DNA from: Chloromonas sp. AAM2
Taxonomy: Eukaryota; Chlorophyta; Chlorophyceae; Chlamydomonadales; Chlamydomonadaceae
Assembly: GCA_004335635.1 (NCBI GenBank)
Contig: QAXH01005526.1
Location: 1 to 43,664, forward strand
Length of the DNA stretch: 43,664 bases
Reading direction: 5' to 3'
The notes below the pieces were generated by a model. That model had not been told where the DNA came from. It saw nothing but the letters and a program-made list of their open reading frames with translations, and made no database searches. Each line of letters begins with the position of its first letter. Within the stretch, counting starts at the first letter, position 1. Shown in pieces: positions 1 through 12,100 of this stretch. The position numbers and the translations under genes were made by a program.

Positions 1-597
1 CTGGTTTGAACCAAATCCTTGACCATGCTGTGGCATGGCATGCCCTAACCCAGGGCAACCCGAGAAGAGATCAAGCGAAACGGACAGCTTTAGAAGCCGT
101 TTTTTAGATTCTATCTAATTAGAACTATAATAGATTCTAATATAATCTAATTTGGCTGTTTGAAACCCTAGTCCACGCACCCTACTCTTGGCACACATGG
201 ATGCATCTGTCTTGGTACACATGGATGGTCCCCTGACGTAATGGATATGCCCGTATGCACTGCTCCTGGTGCTCTGTGCTTCTGACACACACAGTTGAGC
301 AGATCATCAGGCCAATCATTGCGCCAGGACCACTGTTTTCTTTGCCTCGAGATGGGCGTCTGGTTCTTCGTCAGCCTGACCCTGCAGCCTAGGTGCCAGT
401 GTTCCAGGCCCTGCCCTTAATCCCTATTGCAGTGTGGCTGCCCCTGACCTCTGACGTTCAACCTTACGGATGTTAGCGCCTGTGAACGTGTCGAAGTGAT
501 GCAGCTGTCAGTGCGTAGGAGCATAGCTAAGTAGGCAGCTGCAGCCAGCGCTGCGTATAACCTGTAACAGGACTAAGACTAGGTAACAGGACTAGGC

Positions 598-634
598 GTA
601 TAACCTGTATAACCTGTATAACCTGTATAATCTG
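598..634. repeat. 9-bp tandem repeat (GTATAACCT)n
   Basis: About four copies of a 9-bp unit reading GTATAACCT lie head to tail. A related but imperfect stretch precedes it from about 554. It is not coding and no function is suggested. Confidence 0.8.
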
Positions 635-2200
635 TCTTACGGTAAATGCAATGTAACATGCCGGCATAATTTGTTGCCCGCGCGGAAAGTGGGACCAGAT
701 TGACGGAAACAGAGTCGAACAATGAATATTACAAACGCTATCACGCAAAAGCAGAGGGGGACCAGATTGAAAAACATATTTGATGCGCCGTACGTGGCAG
801 ATTCCAGAAGACCGACACCGCCACGAGGTTGGTAAAGCACGCTACTATGCTCACTACTATGATAGGCCGCCATACAAGGAGAAGGCTCCTGCCTGCACTT
901 CTGTTTCTTGAAGTTACGATACCATCACGATGGTAGACCTAGACTAGGGCTATGGCAAGTGACAGGTGTGCTGCGACAATTGGCGGTTGCAACAATTGAC
1001 ACATGTGGCGTTGCCTCGGATGAATTGACAACTAACGAACGTGCGGCTATAGGCATTTGCAGTTGAACATGCGCATGATCAATGCGCGTACCGATCAACC
1101 CATGATCGATGCGCATACCGATCATCTCACAATCATGTACAATCAACACACACTGTTCAACACCGCACACACCGCACATACCGCACACTACCGCACATAC
1201 CGCACTTGTAACACCGTGCCGTCTTTGTAATCGTCTTGCATTTCCGACTTCCTCCTTCCGTTGCATCTTGCTGCCTGCATGCCTGCATGACATGCGAACG
1301 TGACGTGAAGTTACTTGGAATGTGTCGACAGCGTGCCTCTGCCGGCTCCTTGCACTGCGCCTCCTCGTCGCGTTTATGCACCTGCTCACCTGTTGCTCAT
1401 CAAACCGATCCTGCGCATCAACTTTCCGCATCATACATGGCGTAACTTGCCCACTTCAACTGTCGGCCTCCATCCAAATCTTTTCGTTTTTCCTACGACC
1501 TGCACTACAGTGCTTGAGTGACTGCGGGAATTCATGGTCGCTACGAGCAAGCCCACCCTTGTTGTGTCTGGCCGATGTCCGCGCATGCATTGCCCTGCTC
1601 CTTACAGCGGACGGTGTGCGCGTCCTTGACTGTGCCGGCATACACGTCCTTGAATGGCTTTTGTGCCTCGGCCAGGCACAGCTTCGGCTAGGCCATCTTA
1701 TTCTTGGCGGGCCACAGAGTGAGTTCTAGGACCGATTGCGAGCTTGGCGCCTCGCAGTCCGACCAGCATCTGACTTGTTTGTCTGACAGGGCTCTTGTTT
1801 CATACTGTGGTCACCCCCGTCACGCCAATGTCACGCAACGCACACGCAATGCAGTTCCAGGTGTGCGTTGACTTCAGCAGCTCAAATGGAATGGCCAAGG
1901 AGGTCCGTGGCCACCCTGCTGCATTATCTACCTTTCTGCCTATCCGTCTTAAAAACCATAACACATCATCTGATCTGCCAGTGTTTACCGTCCAGTTTTC
2001 CGCCATGGTATCCGGGCTTTCAAACCTGTGTCTTGTGCACAAGCCTGTGATTCCATCCCTAATCAGTGTGCACACTCCATCACTCCAGCAGTGCTTATAC
2101 TCGGAAGCCAGTGTCCACATTCCAGCAACAGTTTCTGTGCAGGCCGACATGTATGCAGCAGGTGCTACGGAACCACCCATGCAGGAACAGCTGATAACAC

Positions 2201-2247
2201 GGTTCCAGTGGTACTCCCAGGAATTGTCCCAGACTGGCAAACTTCTT
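2201..2247 (+). repeat. Dispersed repeat, single copy
   Basis: This 47-bp stretch begins GGTTCCAGTG and runs through a TTGTCCCAGACTGGCAAAC-type core. It matches the right arm of the inverted repeat at 28233-28286 (GGTTCCAGTG followed by TTGTCCCAGAACTGGCAAAC) with a few mismatches and one deleted A, and matches the left arm at 28079-28131 in reverse complement. Three related copies in one window imply an interspersed repeat family. Here the copy is solitary; I found no inverted partner nearby. Confidence 0.7.
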
Positions 2248-3127
2248 GTGCCTTATGCGTCATGCATGCAAAACAGACTGGAAGCGCTGTGCTGCACACG
2301 ACAGTGTCAAGCTATGCACCCCAGTGCTACTGTGCTGCATGCACATGCCATGCATTCCATACTCCACAGGAGGAGCGGACCTCAAGCAACACCTGTGGCC
2401 CATGCTTGTCCTGGTCAAAAATAAGCTAATGTGGAATCGGAAGCCGTGAATCTATTGCAGGGCACGCAAGGCCCCTTCCATTCCAAACGAGCCCCCGCAC
2501 AACATGGGTGACCTAACAACAACAGAATCTGTCTGTCGGTTTCCAGGCACGTGGGGCCACGTGGCTCATACACAGCAGAACGACCTCAGAGAAGCCAGCC
2601 ATCCAGTCGTTCACGTGAGACAGGCAGAGCCCAGACCATGGCAAAACGGGCGACAAACCACTTAACGGACCAGACAGTGTTGCTTTGTTTCTGATGAACC
2701 GTTGTCCGCAGTTTACTGAACGCAGAAGACCAAACGGACATGTGCGAGCTCGGTGGCTCCATATCCCAATCAAACACGAGCAACTACCATGCTGCCAGCT
2801 TGAGCAAGGCTAGGATTCCAGAGTTGTCCAGCTGCCAAAGCCGTCAAGCAGACCGTCAGACACCACGAACACCATGTTGCTCAACTACCTGCCACAAACG
2901 CTAACAGCTTCTGACCCAATAATGCACCAGTTGCTGACCGCAGTGCTACCTGTTGTGCGACTCCGACCTGGAACCGTCACTCAAAACTGCCGGTGGGCTG
3001 CTTCAACCGCCGGCTGCACGCAGACTGGGGCGCCTTCTCTAGCAACACTTCAGTAAGTAATCAGGCGAAGCCCTGCAAAGTTCTTGCGTGTAAGTGTTGG
3101 TTCAGGTGGTTATGACGGTTACAATGG

Positions 3128-6100
3128 TTACTTGGTTGCCAGCGTCTTGGCTGCTGCTAGTCCCACCCAGGCCAGTGCCAAGGGGACGGTTAGCCCCACA
3201 TGGGGAAGTGTGACCTGCTTGCCCGGTGTGGGTGCGTAGCCCTGCAGCACAAACAAGCCCGGTGTGGTCAAGATTTCAACAATGACAGCAAGTACGCAGT
3301 TTAGTGTACAGTGTATGGGTGGCTTGAAACCACACACTTCAGCCGGCTGAACTGAGCTTGGCTGTTTGGCTGCGCCGGCCAACCAAACAACAGCCCACCG
3401 CACAGGCGCACCCCCTTTGACCCCTTTCAATTTCTTTACGTACAGATTGCACAACTACATAACAACTACGCCCTCACTGTCACCTGTAGGTCCAGGTCGT
3501 ATGCCTCAGCAAATGCCCCCTTTTGGTCCGTTTGGATTCACATAACAACGTCTATTTTAACGATTACTTATTAACATGCAGTTTGAGTATCGCGCTGCAT
3601 CACTAACTTGCCCCGTCATATGCTTACTAACAGTAATCCTCTAGTCTTACCTGCAGATCAAGGTCGTAAGCCTCATCAAAGGTCCTTCCCTCTACCAGAG
3701 GTGCCAGCCCCTCGCCGCCGTAGCTAGCCAGCGGGGACACCTCCACCACGCCCTCGTGCTCGTCCTCAAGGAAACCGCCAGCGTTCAACACCCAACTGCG
3801 CGCACATGGATAGGCAAATGCATGAGTGAACTCGCTGGCATGCATGCATGTGCACATGCACCAAGTCGCACGCATGCTTGCATGGGCGTGTTGCAGGGTA
3901 GCACAGATTGGCAAACAGCAAAGAAGGCAAGTACGTGCATGCCAGTCGAAAGGCATGGCATTTTGCATGGCATCATACGCCTGCGGGCGGCTCTTGATTC
4001 TCTTGGCTTGGCCGCAAACCCCAACACTTGAGCAGCTGCCCCCTGGTTCAGAGACTTGAACACAGTAGAAGTATGATGCAATCACAATATCACAGTTCAA
4101 TTCAACCATCACAGTTTGTTTCCTTTTTGTCACTCTTTTTCTCCTTTTTCCTTCTTATCCTCTTGCCCATACAACAGCCACTCACCCTGTTTGCAGCAGG
4201 AGCAGTGCGTCCGTGGCTGCGGTCGGGCCAAGGGGGACGTAGATGGGTGGGTTGCCGATCACGGGAGCGAACTCCGCCCCGACGTCCACAAACACAACCC
4301 CAGCGTGCATGTCCGGGATGCCACTCTGCAACGAACAGCGCAAGAAGGCGAGACGGAGTAGAACTATGCTGTGCGCAAGGGTGCGCATCTGATGAAATGC
4401 AGGCGTGTCTGCTGCTGATAAAGACATGATAATCATCATTTGGGCAAGGGTGCGGATCTGATGTAATGAATTTGATCATCATGTCTTTATCAGCGGTAGA
4501 CAGGCCTGCTTCAGTCTTCAGCAGCCAAGTCCATCGTCTCATCCGCAGTCAGAGCCAGAGACAACTACTAGTAGGGGTTCTATCAGCGCCAGACACGTTG
4601 TGGGACGATGACGATGATCAGGTGAAGAGGCAACACCTCCCTCGTGCATATGTCACAAACGCCACTTTGCAATTCGGACCCTCTTCCTTGAGGCCGTCAC
4701 GTGAGAAACCACCTACATCACTCATGTCACTCACCGACGTGACCCAGTCTGATAGGTGCCTGTCCATGCGGTACGCGATTGTGTTGGACGGGTTGGCGCT
4801 GGCCGCAGCCGCCTTGGCGCCAGCGGCGGCCTTGGGGGCGGCGGGGGAGAGCCGGTACAGGGCCAGCGGGTTGTGCTGGAGCACCTCCTCCACCTGAATC
4901 GCGCACACATGCAAACACCACGTGATGACAGTGAAGAATCAAGTACAAGATTTAAATCGTGATGATCTGCTCAGGTTTTCGTCCCTGATCTGCTATGCAA
5001 GGATCGCCTCTACATGAGATGCGCACACATTGTGATAGAATCCCCATGCATCCACTGGCACGGACTCTCGTCCAGCAGCAAAAACATAGGAGTTGAAGCA
5101 TAACCGAAAACAGGTCCTGACAAGATCTGAAATGCTGGTATTTATGCTGATGCTGACAAGCTTGCAAGAAGCGGGATGTGCCTTCTTTTTATATATATTT
5201 ATATATTTTATATGTATGTGCCAAGCAAATTTCAACAATTGTGCCTCTGGCCTGCTTGATGCCTGGATTATGGTCACTCAGACTGAAACAAACATGACGT
5301 GTGATCAAAGGCCGTGCCAGATCTGTGGTTGCGTTGGTTGGCGTCACAGATGCACAGAATTCAAAACCCCACATCTAGGTATGGTCAATTTATAAGATCC
5401 TCCCCCTGATGCCTGAATTACAGTCACTTAAACACACAAGCTTAACTCACTCCGTTGATCCATGCGGCGCTGAAGGCGTAGGTCCCCACAGCTGGCACCA
5501 GACGACTCAACGCCTGTATGCACACATGCAAGCAAGCATACACATTTGTCACGCATGCAGTGACAAGTCACACATGCCAGGCATACCTATCACACGCAAG
5601 AAGACTTTTGCGGATGTCACCTCAACCCGCTGACAATCCGTGTCGTCGCAGCAGGTGGTAGACATTCCCTCACACCCGCTCCTGCCCTTATTCCCCTCGC
5701 TGCTGAAGGGGGAGTGTTTACTTTCCCTCCCCTACACACAAACATGTACAGAAGCACCACCCTACCTCACTCCCTCTCCCATTTCTCATGTCACAACAGC
5801 AAGTAGACCACCCGCTGAAGTGGCAAGCAATTGATTATTTTCCCAGGAGGATGTAGTGGAGATCAGCCCCACTCCCTCTCCGCAACAACAACAGCTGGCC
5901 TTGCCCTACCTGTATTGCTTTATCAATAATGAAGTAATGTAAATCCAACCTGGATCAATATTGCTTTATCAATAGTATTGCTTTATCAATAGTCTGCTTT
6001 ATCAATAGTATTGCTTTATCAATGATGAAGTAATGTAAATCTTACCTGTGCCGCTGCGGTGGTGGCTATGAGTTCCGCATATCCCTCATACACTTGCATG

Positions 6101-9100
6101 AGCGCGGCCGGGTCACCGGCCTTGGCGGCAGCGTCCAGGCCCCCACAGTGAAAGCAACCTGGGGAGAGGGAGACATTAGGACAAGTTGAGTCATCGGATG
6201 AGGCCACAATATAACCCAACCACCTTGCTCGAAATCATAACACATGCGTGCTATGATGCATGGCACACGCAGATCCCACGGGAATCCTCAGCCGTTTTAG
6301 AAACGTCTTCCAAGCACGAATCAAAAGCAGTTCTTACCCAAGAAGACTGGGTCCGCTGGCCTCGCCATGAGGTTGTCTTCCAGCGTGTGCACCTCCACCA
6401 CCCTCGCACCCCTCCTGGTGAGGGCTCTGAGGTGCCCTGCCGCCTGGAGGGAGGCCCACACGTCACCTGCATGGCACGTGTGGCATTGGGGTGTGGACGT
6501 TAGAGTGCGGTATCAAGCGTCGGGTCTGCTGAAGCACAGTCTGTACAACTCTTTCTTATTTGCCCTGTTTTTGCCCTGTTCTTGTTCGCCCCCTATCAGC
6601 ACCACTCCCTCACCGCTGCATGGCGGGGACTTGGCCATGCGACCGGGCGCCTCCATGACAATCTTGAGCTCAGCGCTGAGCGCAGGCCTAGAAACGTCGC
6701 TGGCCACCAGATGCACGTGGCCGGGCTGCAGGCCGAAGTAGGCGCTGCTGGCAAGGAACTCGGACAGGGCGGAAAGGGAAGCCTTGGGGGTTAAAATGTA
6801 CCTGAAAATGTGAAGAAGGAAAGGCGAGTGTGTTCACTGGTATGCAAAGAAGGGCACATTACTCGCCATTCCCCGCTGCCCCTCATTTCTAAACCCCGCT
6901 TCCAATTCTCTCGTTCACTCCTGTCTGAGAGAATTCCTAACCTGAAGGCTGCTTCACCGTCCTCGAAACCCACTGTCTACCAGTCCCCGGCTGTTCGACC
7001 TCTTTCCCTTCCCAGACCACTCTGCTCAAAGCTCTTGTCGCCCCCTTGCGTCCGAATGTTTGGTAGTTGAGTTAGTAAATGCTACCCTTCCCACAAGCCG
7101 CAGGGTTACTAAATGCCCGCCCTTACCAGTCCAGTGGCCTCATAACGCCAGCCCCAGGGCCTAGTGCAGACTCAGCCGCCAGCTGCTGCACTTTGAGCAG
7201 CCGCTCTGCGAACAGCTGCAGCGCGCTCTTGGTGGACGGCAGGCCCACGTCACGCGTGGCACGCACCTCGCCACCATCAAGCGCACCAGCCAACAGAATA
7301 ACCGCCACCTGAAACCACACGTGGTTGGAAAAACGGTTGAAGGAATGGCTCAGACGGGGCGGTTGCTTGATGTGACTACAATAGAAATACGGCAGTAGGA
7401 ATGTGCACAACGGCTGCACAAGGTGCAGCACATTGAATGTTTGTTTCCATCCTGTTTTTACCGGTTTGCTCCGCACCTGTCCTCTTGCAATGAGTTTGTA
7501 GCCCTGTTTCTGGTGCAGATCCTGCCGCTCTCGTGCCTGCTCGATAGCCTCCTCTTCGGTTTCGCCCTGAAACGGAAAGACAACAGCATGAAACGGGTCA
7601 CATTTAGGGCTTGGTGGGTAAGCGCAACAAGGGCATGAAAGAGGGCAACGCAGCAGGAATGGCTAGAAAACGGTAAGTGCTACTCTTGAACGAAATGCAG
7701 AGGTCAGAAACCGCTAGAAACCGCCAGTAACCGTCACCTGTTGTCCGTCTGCCACAGGGTTTCCGTCCTCGTCCACTGCCTGTCCCGCCAAGTGGTACAG
7801 GTCCATGAACTCCGCATCTCCACCGTGCAGAGACTGCAAGCATATCAACGTTTTGTTCACAACGTTGATCTGTGAATCAATTTGCAGGTCGGTGAACTCC
7901 CCGCATCCCCACCGTGTAGCAACTGTGGGGGACACAGTGCCATTGACAAAACCTACACCATGTAAAGACTGCAGGGAAGACAGGGCATACTGGGGTTGGC
8001 ATCTCGGTATGACTATGTTGTACGGAATTTCTGCTGGGATAAGCCGTGCTTCTGTGGTGGTGCAAGTCAGGCTCAAACCCAGACATTGCCATCCTGGTCG
8101 TGTCCCTTGCACGTTCTGTACGTCGACAGCACAGCACCAGTGACGCCGATGACTCTCACCTCTAGCGCTGCCACAGGCATTAGGTCCAGCTCACAGCCCT
8201 CCTCGGGTTCTGCGGGGCTGGCGGGCGTGATGCCCAGCGCCCCCTCCCGCAGCCTCACCCAGTCACTCCACACGGAAACCGACGATAGCACGCGGTCAAC
8301 CTGCACAAGCGCAAACACACAATCACACATTGTGACATGGCAGCTCAGGTTCACACTCACACACCCATTTCCACACACACACGCATCAGGTTGACCAACA
8401 CGCGACACCAAAGGCACAGGGCATCATATCTGAATGTAATCAAGGCAATGATAATCCAATCAACCACAGAACAGGCGGCTGGCGATCCACGGGGCCCATT
8501 CGCGGATATCAAGGCACCTAATATGTGCTAGGCTTTGCACTTGGTGGCCACGCCCACCCACCCACCTACCCACACCTACCCACCCACCTACCCACACCCA
8601 CCCACTTGCACCCTGCTGCCAATGAATTTTCTGGGCTAAACGACTGCAACACACGTGATTCTTGGAGATTTTGCGTCTAGCTGCAGTATCGTGGGCTAAA
8701 CCATGATAAGCCATGTAATGATGATGATCACCATGACCACCCACACCCTCACACCTGTTCTTCCATGACCATGACCTCGCTGACCGCATCCTCGCTCCCC
8801 TGCAGCGCCGCCACCCAGCCCATGACGCCCTCGGCCCGCGCTTTGACGCCATGCAGCCGCGCCAGCCCGCTCTCAAGCACCGCGCTGCTGCACTGGAGCT
8901 TGAGACCGAACACGATCTCCCGAACCTGCTGCCAGGGAAAAGAATACGTACATCAGGGTATGGCAGGGACAAGAACACGCATATCAGGGTGTGGCAGGGA
9001 CAAGAAAACGCATATCAGGGTGTGGCAGGGACAAGAAAACGCATATCAGGGTATGGCAGGGAAAAGAATACGTACATCAGGGTATGGCAGGGACAAGAAA

Positions 9101-12100
9101 ACGCAGTTCAGGGTGTGGCAGGGACAAGAAAACGCATACCAGGGTATGGCAGGGACAAGAAAACGCATATCAGGGTGGGCCAGGCGCACAGACAGGGCTC
9201 AGCGTTGGGCTGAGCAGCATTGTAATTCCCTTATTGTACACAACTGACAACATACGAAAACTGGTGTCTATGCGACGGAAACAAACACGCCTTCAGACAT
9301 CTCTGGCGATTTACCTAACATTCACAATTTAATTCGTTGGTGCACTTGTGCCCCTAGCTGTGTCTCAAGCTGTGCCGATCAAGTGCAAGGAATCTACGTC
9401 AAAATGACGTGCATGTGACAAAAATCTGTTGAAAACCGACACAGCTTTGACGTAACCGATGATGTGGTTGACATCAACGATCAAAAATGTGTGCACGAGC
9501 CCCCTGCCCGTGCCTCACCTCGTTCAAGCTGTCCACACTGTTGGCGCGAATGGTCTGTTCGAGGTTCAGCAGCTCCTGAAATCAAGGAACAACAAAGACT
9601 GCTCGTTCACGTTCCCATGGCTGCGGATGATGTGTCACAGCCGTGCCTGACGTGTTCGCATGGTCTCAGCAAAGCACACCACAGAGCTAGGTTTGATGGC
9701 AGAAAGTCCGGAGAACAGAAAGTCTCCGATGCGAGCATTGATGAGCAATGAAGAAAGGGCCTAGCCTTACTCCAGCCTAGCCTGTCCTACCTGCAGTGCC
9801 TTGTACGAGTCCACAGCGCTGGTCCTGAGGGCCTGTAGTACGGACTGGCGGGGACCGGTCATGGAGCCACTCCTGTAGTGCAGGGAAACAACAATAACAA
9901 TCACAACAACAACAGACACTAGTGAACAACGAAGCCACTAGTGAACAATAATGCTCCAAGGACATTCAATGGCCACAATGCTAAGCGTCATCCTCTGCCA
10001 GCTGAACTGAACAGGTCGGTGTGCAGGTAAACCGCCGGTACCACGGCCACAACACCAACCGTCAAACGCATTGGCTTGTTCCAGTCCGCCTGTTTGATGG
10101 CTTGCAGTTCAGATCCCACAATTCTCATTCAGTTAAGGTAATCTCTTAACTTATCCTCAGCTGACCCATGTGTCTCCCATGCACAGCCCATGCACAGCTC
10201 ATGCACAGCCCATGCACAGCCCATGCACAGCCCATGCACAGCCAACGCACAGCCCATGCACAGCCCATGCACAGCCCATGCACAGCCCATGCACAGCCCA
10301 TGCACAGCCCACGCACAGCCCACGCACAGCCCATGCACAGCCCATGCACAGCCCATGTGCACATCACGTGCCACTAGGACTCTAAAACGATCATGTTCGG
10401 CCCGTGTGCTTCTCTCCCATGCATCTCCCATGCACAACACACGAGTTTCGCACGTGCCACTCACTTGGACTCCAGGGTCATCATGATTGGCCCCAGCTGG
10501 CCCGAGAGGTCCTTGAGCGTGGTTAGGTGTCGGTTGAACAGCACGGCGTCAGTTGTGGCACTGCCGCTGCACCCCTCCACAGCTGCCCGCAGGCCCGACA
10601 GCTTGCGCGCCTCAAACGGCTGCAAGCACAAAGGCGTGTAAGGTTGTATGCAACGTTTTGGAGCGAGGCATGTAGGCATGTGCATACAAGGTGGTGTGTA
10701 CCACAGCACAACCATACATCAAAACCAGGCTGACAGCTTGTGTTTCTCAAAAGGCTGCATGCAAAGGTTGTCTTTATAAGGCTGAGATAAGGCACATAGC
10801 GCACATAGGCACAGGACAGGACAGAAGTGTGTGCTGCTCAAGCAGCACTTACGTCAGTCAGGAACGCAGACAGCATACACACATTGTAAGGCTGTGCCTG
10901 CGGGGAGCGCTTACATTAAAAGCACTTGTCCAATGCTCGTCTGCAGTTTTTTCCCTGTTTGCTGTTCCACACACCAACAGATACACCCACAACAACAGCA
11001 CACACATGCTTACGATTTTAGATGCACGCAAGGGATTACAACCAACTACACCCCACTAGAGACACCAACCAACTACACCCCACTAGAGACACCACTAACC
11101 CCACTAGAGACACCACTAACCCCACTAGAGACACCAACCAACGGATGCTTCACACTCACCGGCAGCTCCAAAAGCACCAATCCATCCCCGAGCAGCGAAG
11201 CGATCAGTTCCCGCACCCGCATGTACTGCTCAGGCGCCACCGCATTCCCCTTCTTGTCCCCGTCCGCCACTCCCTCCTTGTCCGCCTCGCTCCCGTTACC
11301 ATTGTACTCTTCACCGTCACCACCGCTGCCGTTTTGTCCGGAATGGCCGTTGGGTAGAGCTTCGACAGCCGGGGTGGCTGGGCCTGCAGACAGGGGCATC
11401 GCACAACTAGTATTAGAAAGCCGTACAAATCACGGCCGCAATAACACAATGCAGAGAGGCCGTACAACCACTTAGGCGAGTGGCCACACACATCATCAGG
11501 CGACTTGTAGAGTGTCTTCTGCCATGTCTACCTCACTGGAAGAGCAACTCAAGTAAATTAGGTTAAGCCTAGATAAACTGATGGTCTTCCAGGTCAAAAG
11601 CAATCACCAGGTCTAGACAAGCCGACACCACGGCCAAGCCGAACTTGTTTCTGGTTGAGTCAAGCTTTAATTTTTGCCTTGCATCTCATTCGCGAGTTTG
11701 GTACCTGCTTACCTGTCTTTGCCGATTCCAGCACATCAGCACAGTAGCTATCCAGCCTTTCCAACAGAGTCACCAGCTTGGGGCCCATGTCCAAACCCCC
11801 TGTCAGGTCGGTGGTTAAAGTCAGTTGGGTGGCCAACTGAAGCACGTGGGCCACTGCTGCCGTGGCGCCAGCACTCAGAGACTTGGGGCCGTTTTCTGCT
11901 GGTGAGTCAGGGTCCAGGAGAGACAGGGCCTGACGGGCGCCAGCGGCTAGGTCGGTGCCAGGGCCGGGCAGTACCACATGCTGCACATGTCACAGGGTAA
12001 CGGACAAACCGTCTTTGTATTGATGTGTTGACTGGGAGAATCTGGAACGTGCTTAACTGCAAAGTTGACAGGGACTTTGGGATAGAAAAGGATGCGCTTG

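Larger units (their letters stand above)
1..3127. other. Gene-poor stretch downstream of the UAP-like gene
   Basis: I see no convincing gene here. The open frames (longest 209 codons at 1795-2424 plus, 169 codons at 925-1434 minus) have no recognisable domain, no exon-like GT/AG partitioning and low-complexity composition. What can be seen: an AT-rich patch of TCTAAT-like words at about 104-160, a 9-bp tandem repeat at about 598-634, an ACCGCAC-type repeat at about 1161-1206, and one copy (2201-2247) of a dispersed repeat that recurs at 28.1-28.3 kb. The right-hand end probably holds the 3' UTR of the minus-strand gene, whose stop codon is at 3130-3128; a minus-strand TGTAA lies only 5 nt past the stop (3123-3119). 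Confidence 0.55.
3128..7566 (-). other. UAP/AGX-like domain (exons 20-29) with altered active-site motifs
   Basis: Homology is read from motifs in family order. Residues about 944-973 carry KQGYKLIARGQ, like the family's helix before the nucleotide loop. Residues 974-1034 carry DVGLPSTKSALQLFAERLLK (the family has DVGLPS.K..FQ..AER..K). Residues 1034-1050 read WYILT...YFGL. Residues 1096-1139 include VEVHTLEDNLMARPADPVFLG, like the family's VDN..V..ADP.FIG. Residues about 1270-1280 read AEFAPV, like EEFSPVKN. Residues 1299-1345 read WVLNAGG, then EVSPLASYGGEGL, which is the family's C-terminal signature. Departures from the family: the signature loop LAGGQGTRLG is LAGALDGGEV and the following PKG is missing; the uridine-binding PDGNGG is SPPCSGD; the FNAGNI..HFF segment reads AVGTYAFSAAW; the Lys of SP(L/V)KN is Ile. 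Known family chemistry makes these residues important, so I infer lost or changed catalysis. The mature function is unknown. Confidence 0.8.

Noticed and set aside
925..1434. 169-codon minus-strand open frame
   Set aside because: Basic, Cys/Arg/His-rich low-complexity translation over an ACCGCAC repeat; no domain and no exon context.
1795..2424. 209-codon plus-strand open frame in the left intergenic region
   Set aside because: It has no recognisable domain, runs through the dispersed repeat copy at 2201-2247, and has overlapping frames of similar length.
8930..9181. Possible CRISPR array
   Set aside because: The 31-bp units are direct head-to-tail repeats with no unique spacers, in a eukaryotic intron. 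The same holds for the 32-, 40-, 46- and 101-bp arrays.
10129..10486. Open frames on both strands of 69-111 codons with repeated MHSPCTAHAQP or CAWAVHGLCMG patterns
   Set aside because: They arise from the 11-bp minisatellite, which has no stop in any frame. They sit inside an intron of the UAP-like gene and overlap each other in all frames.
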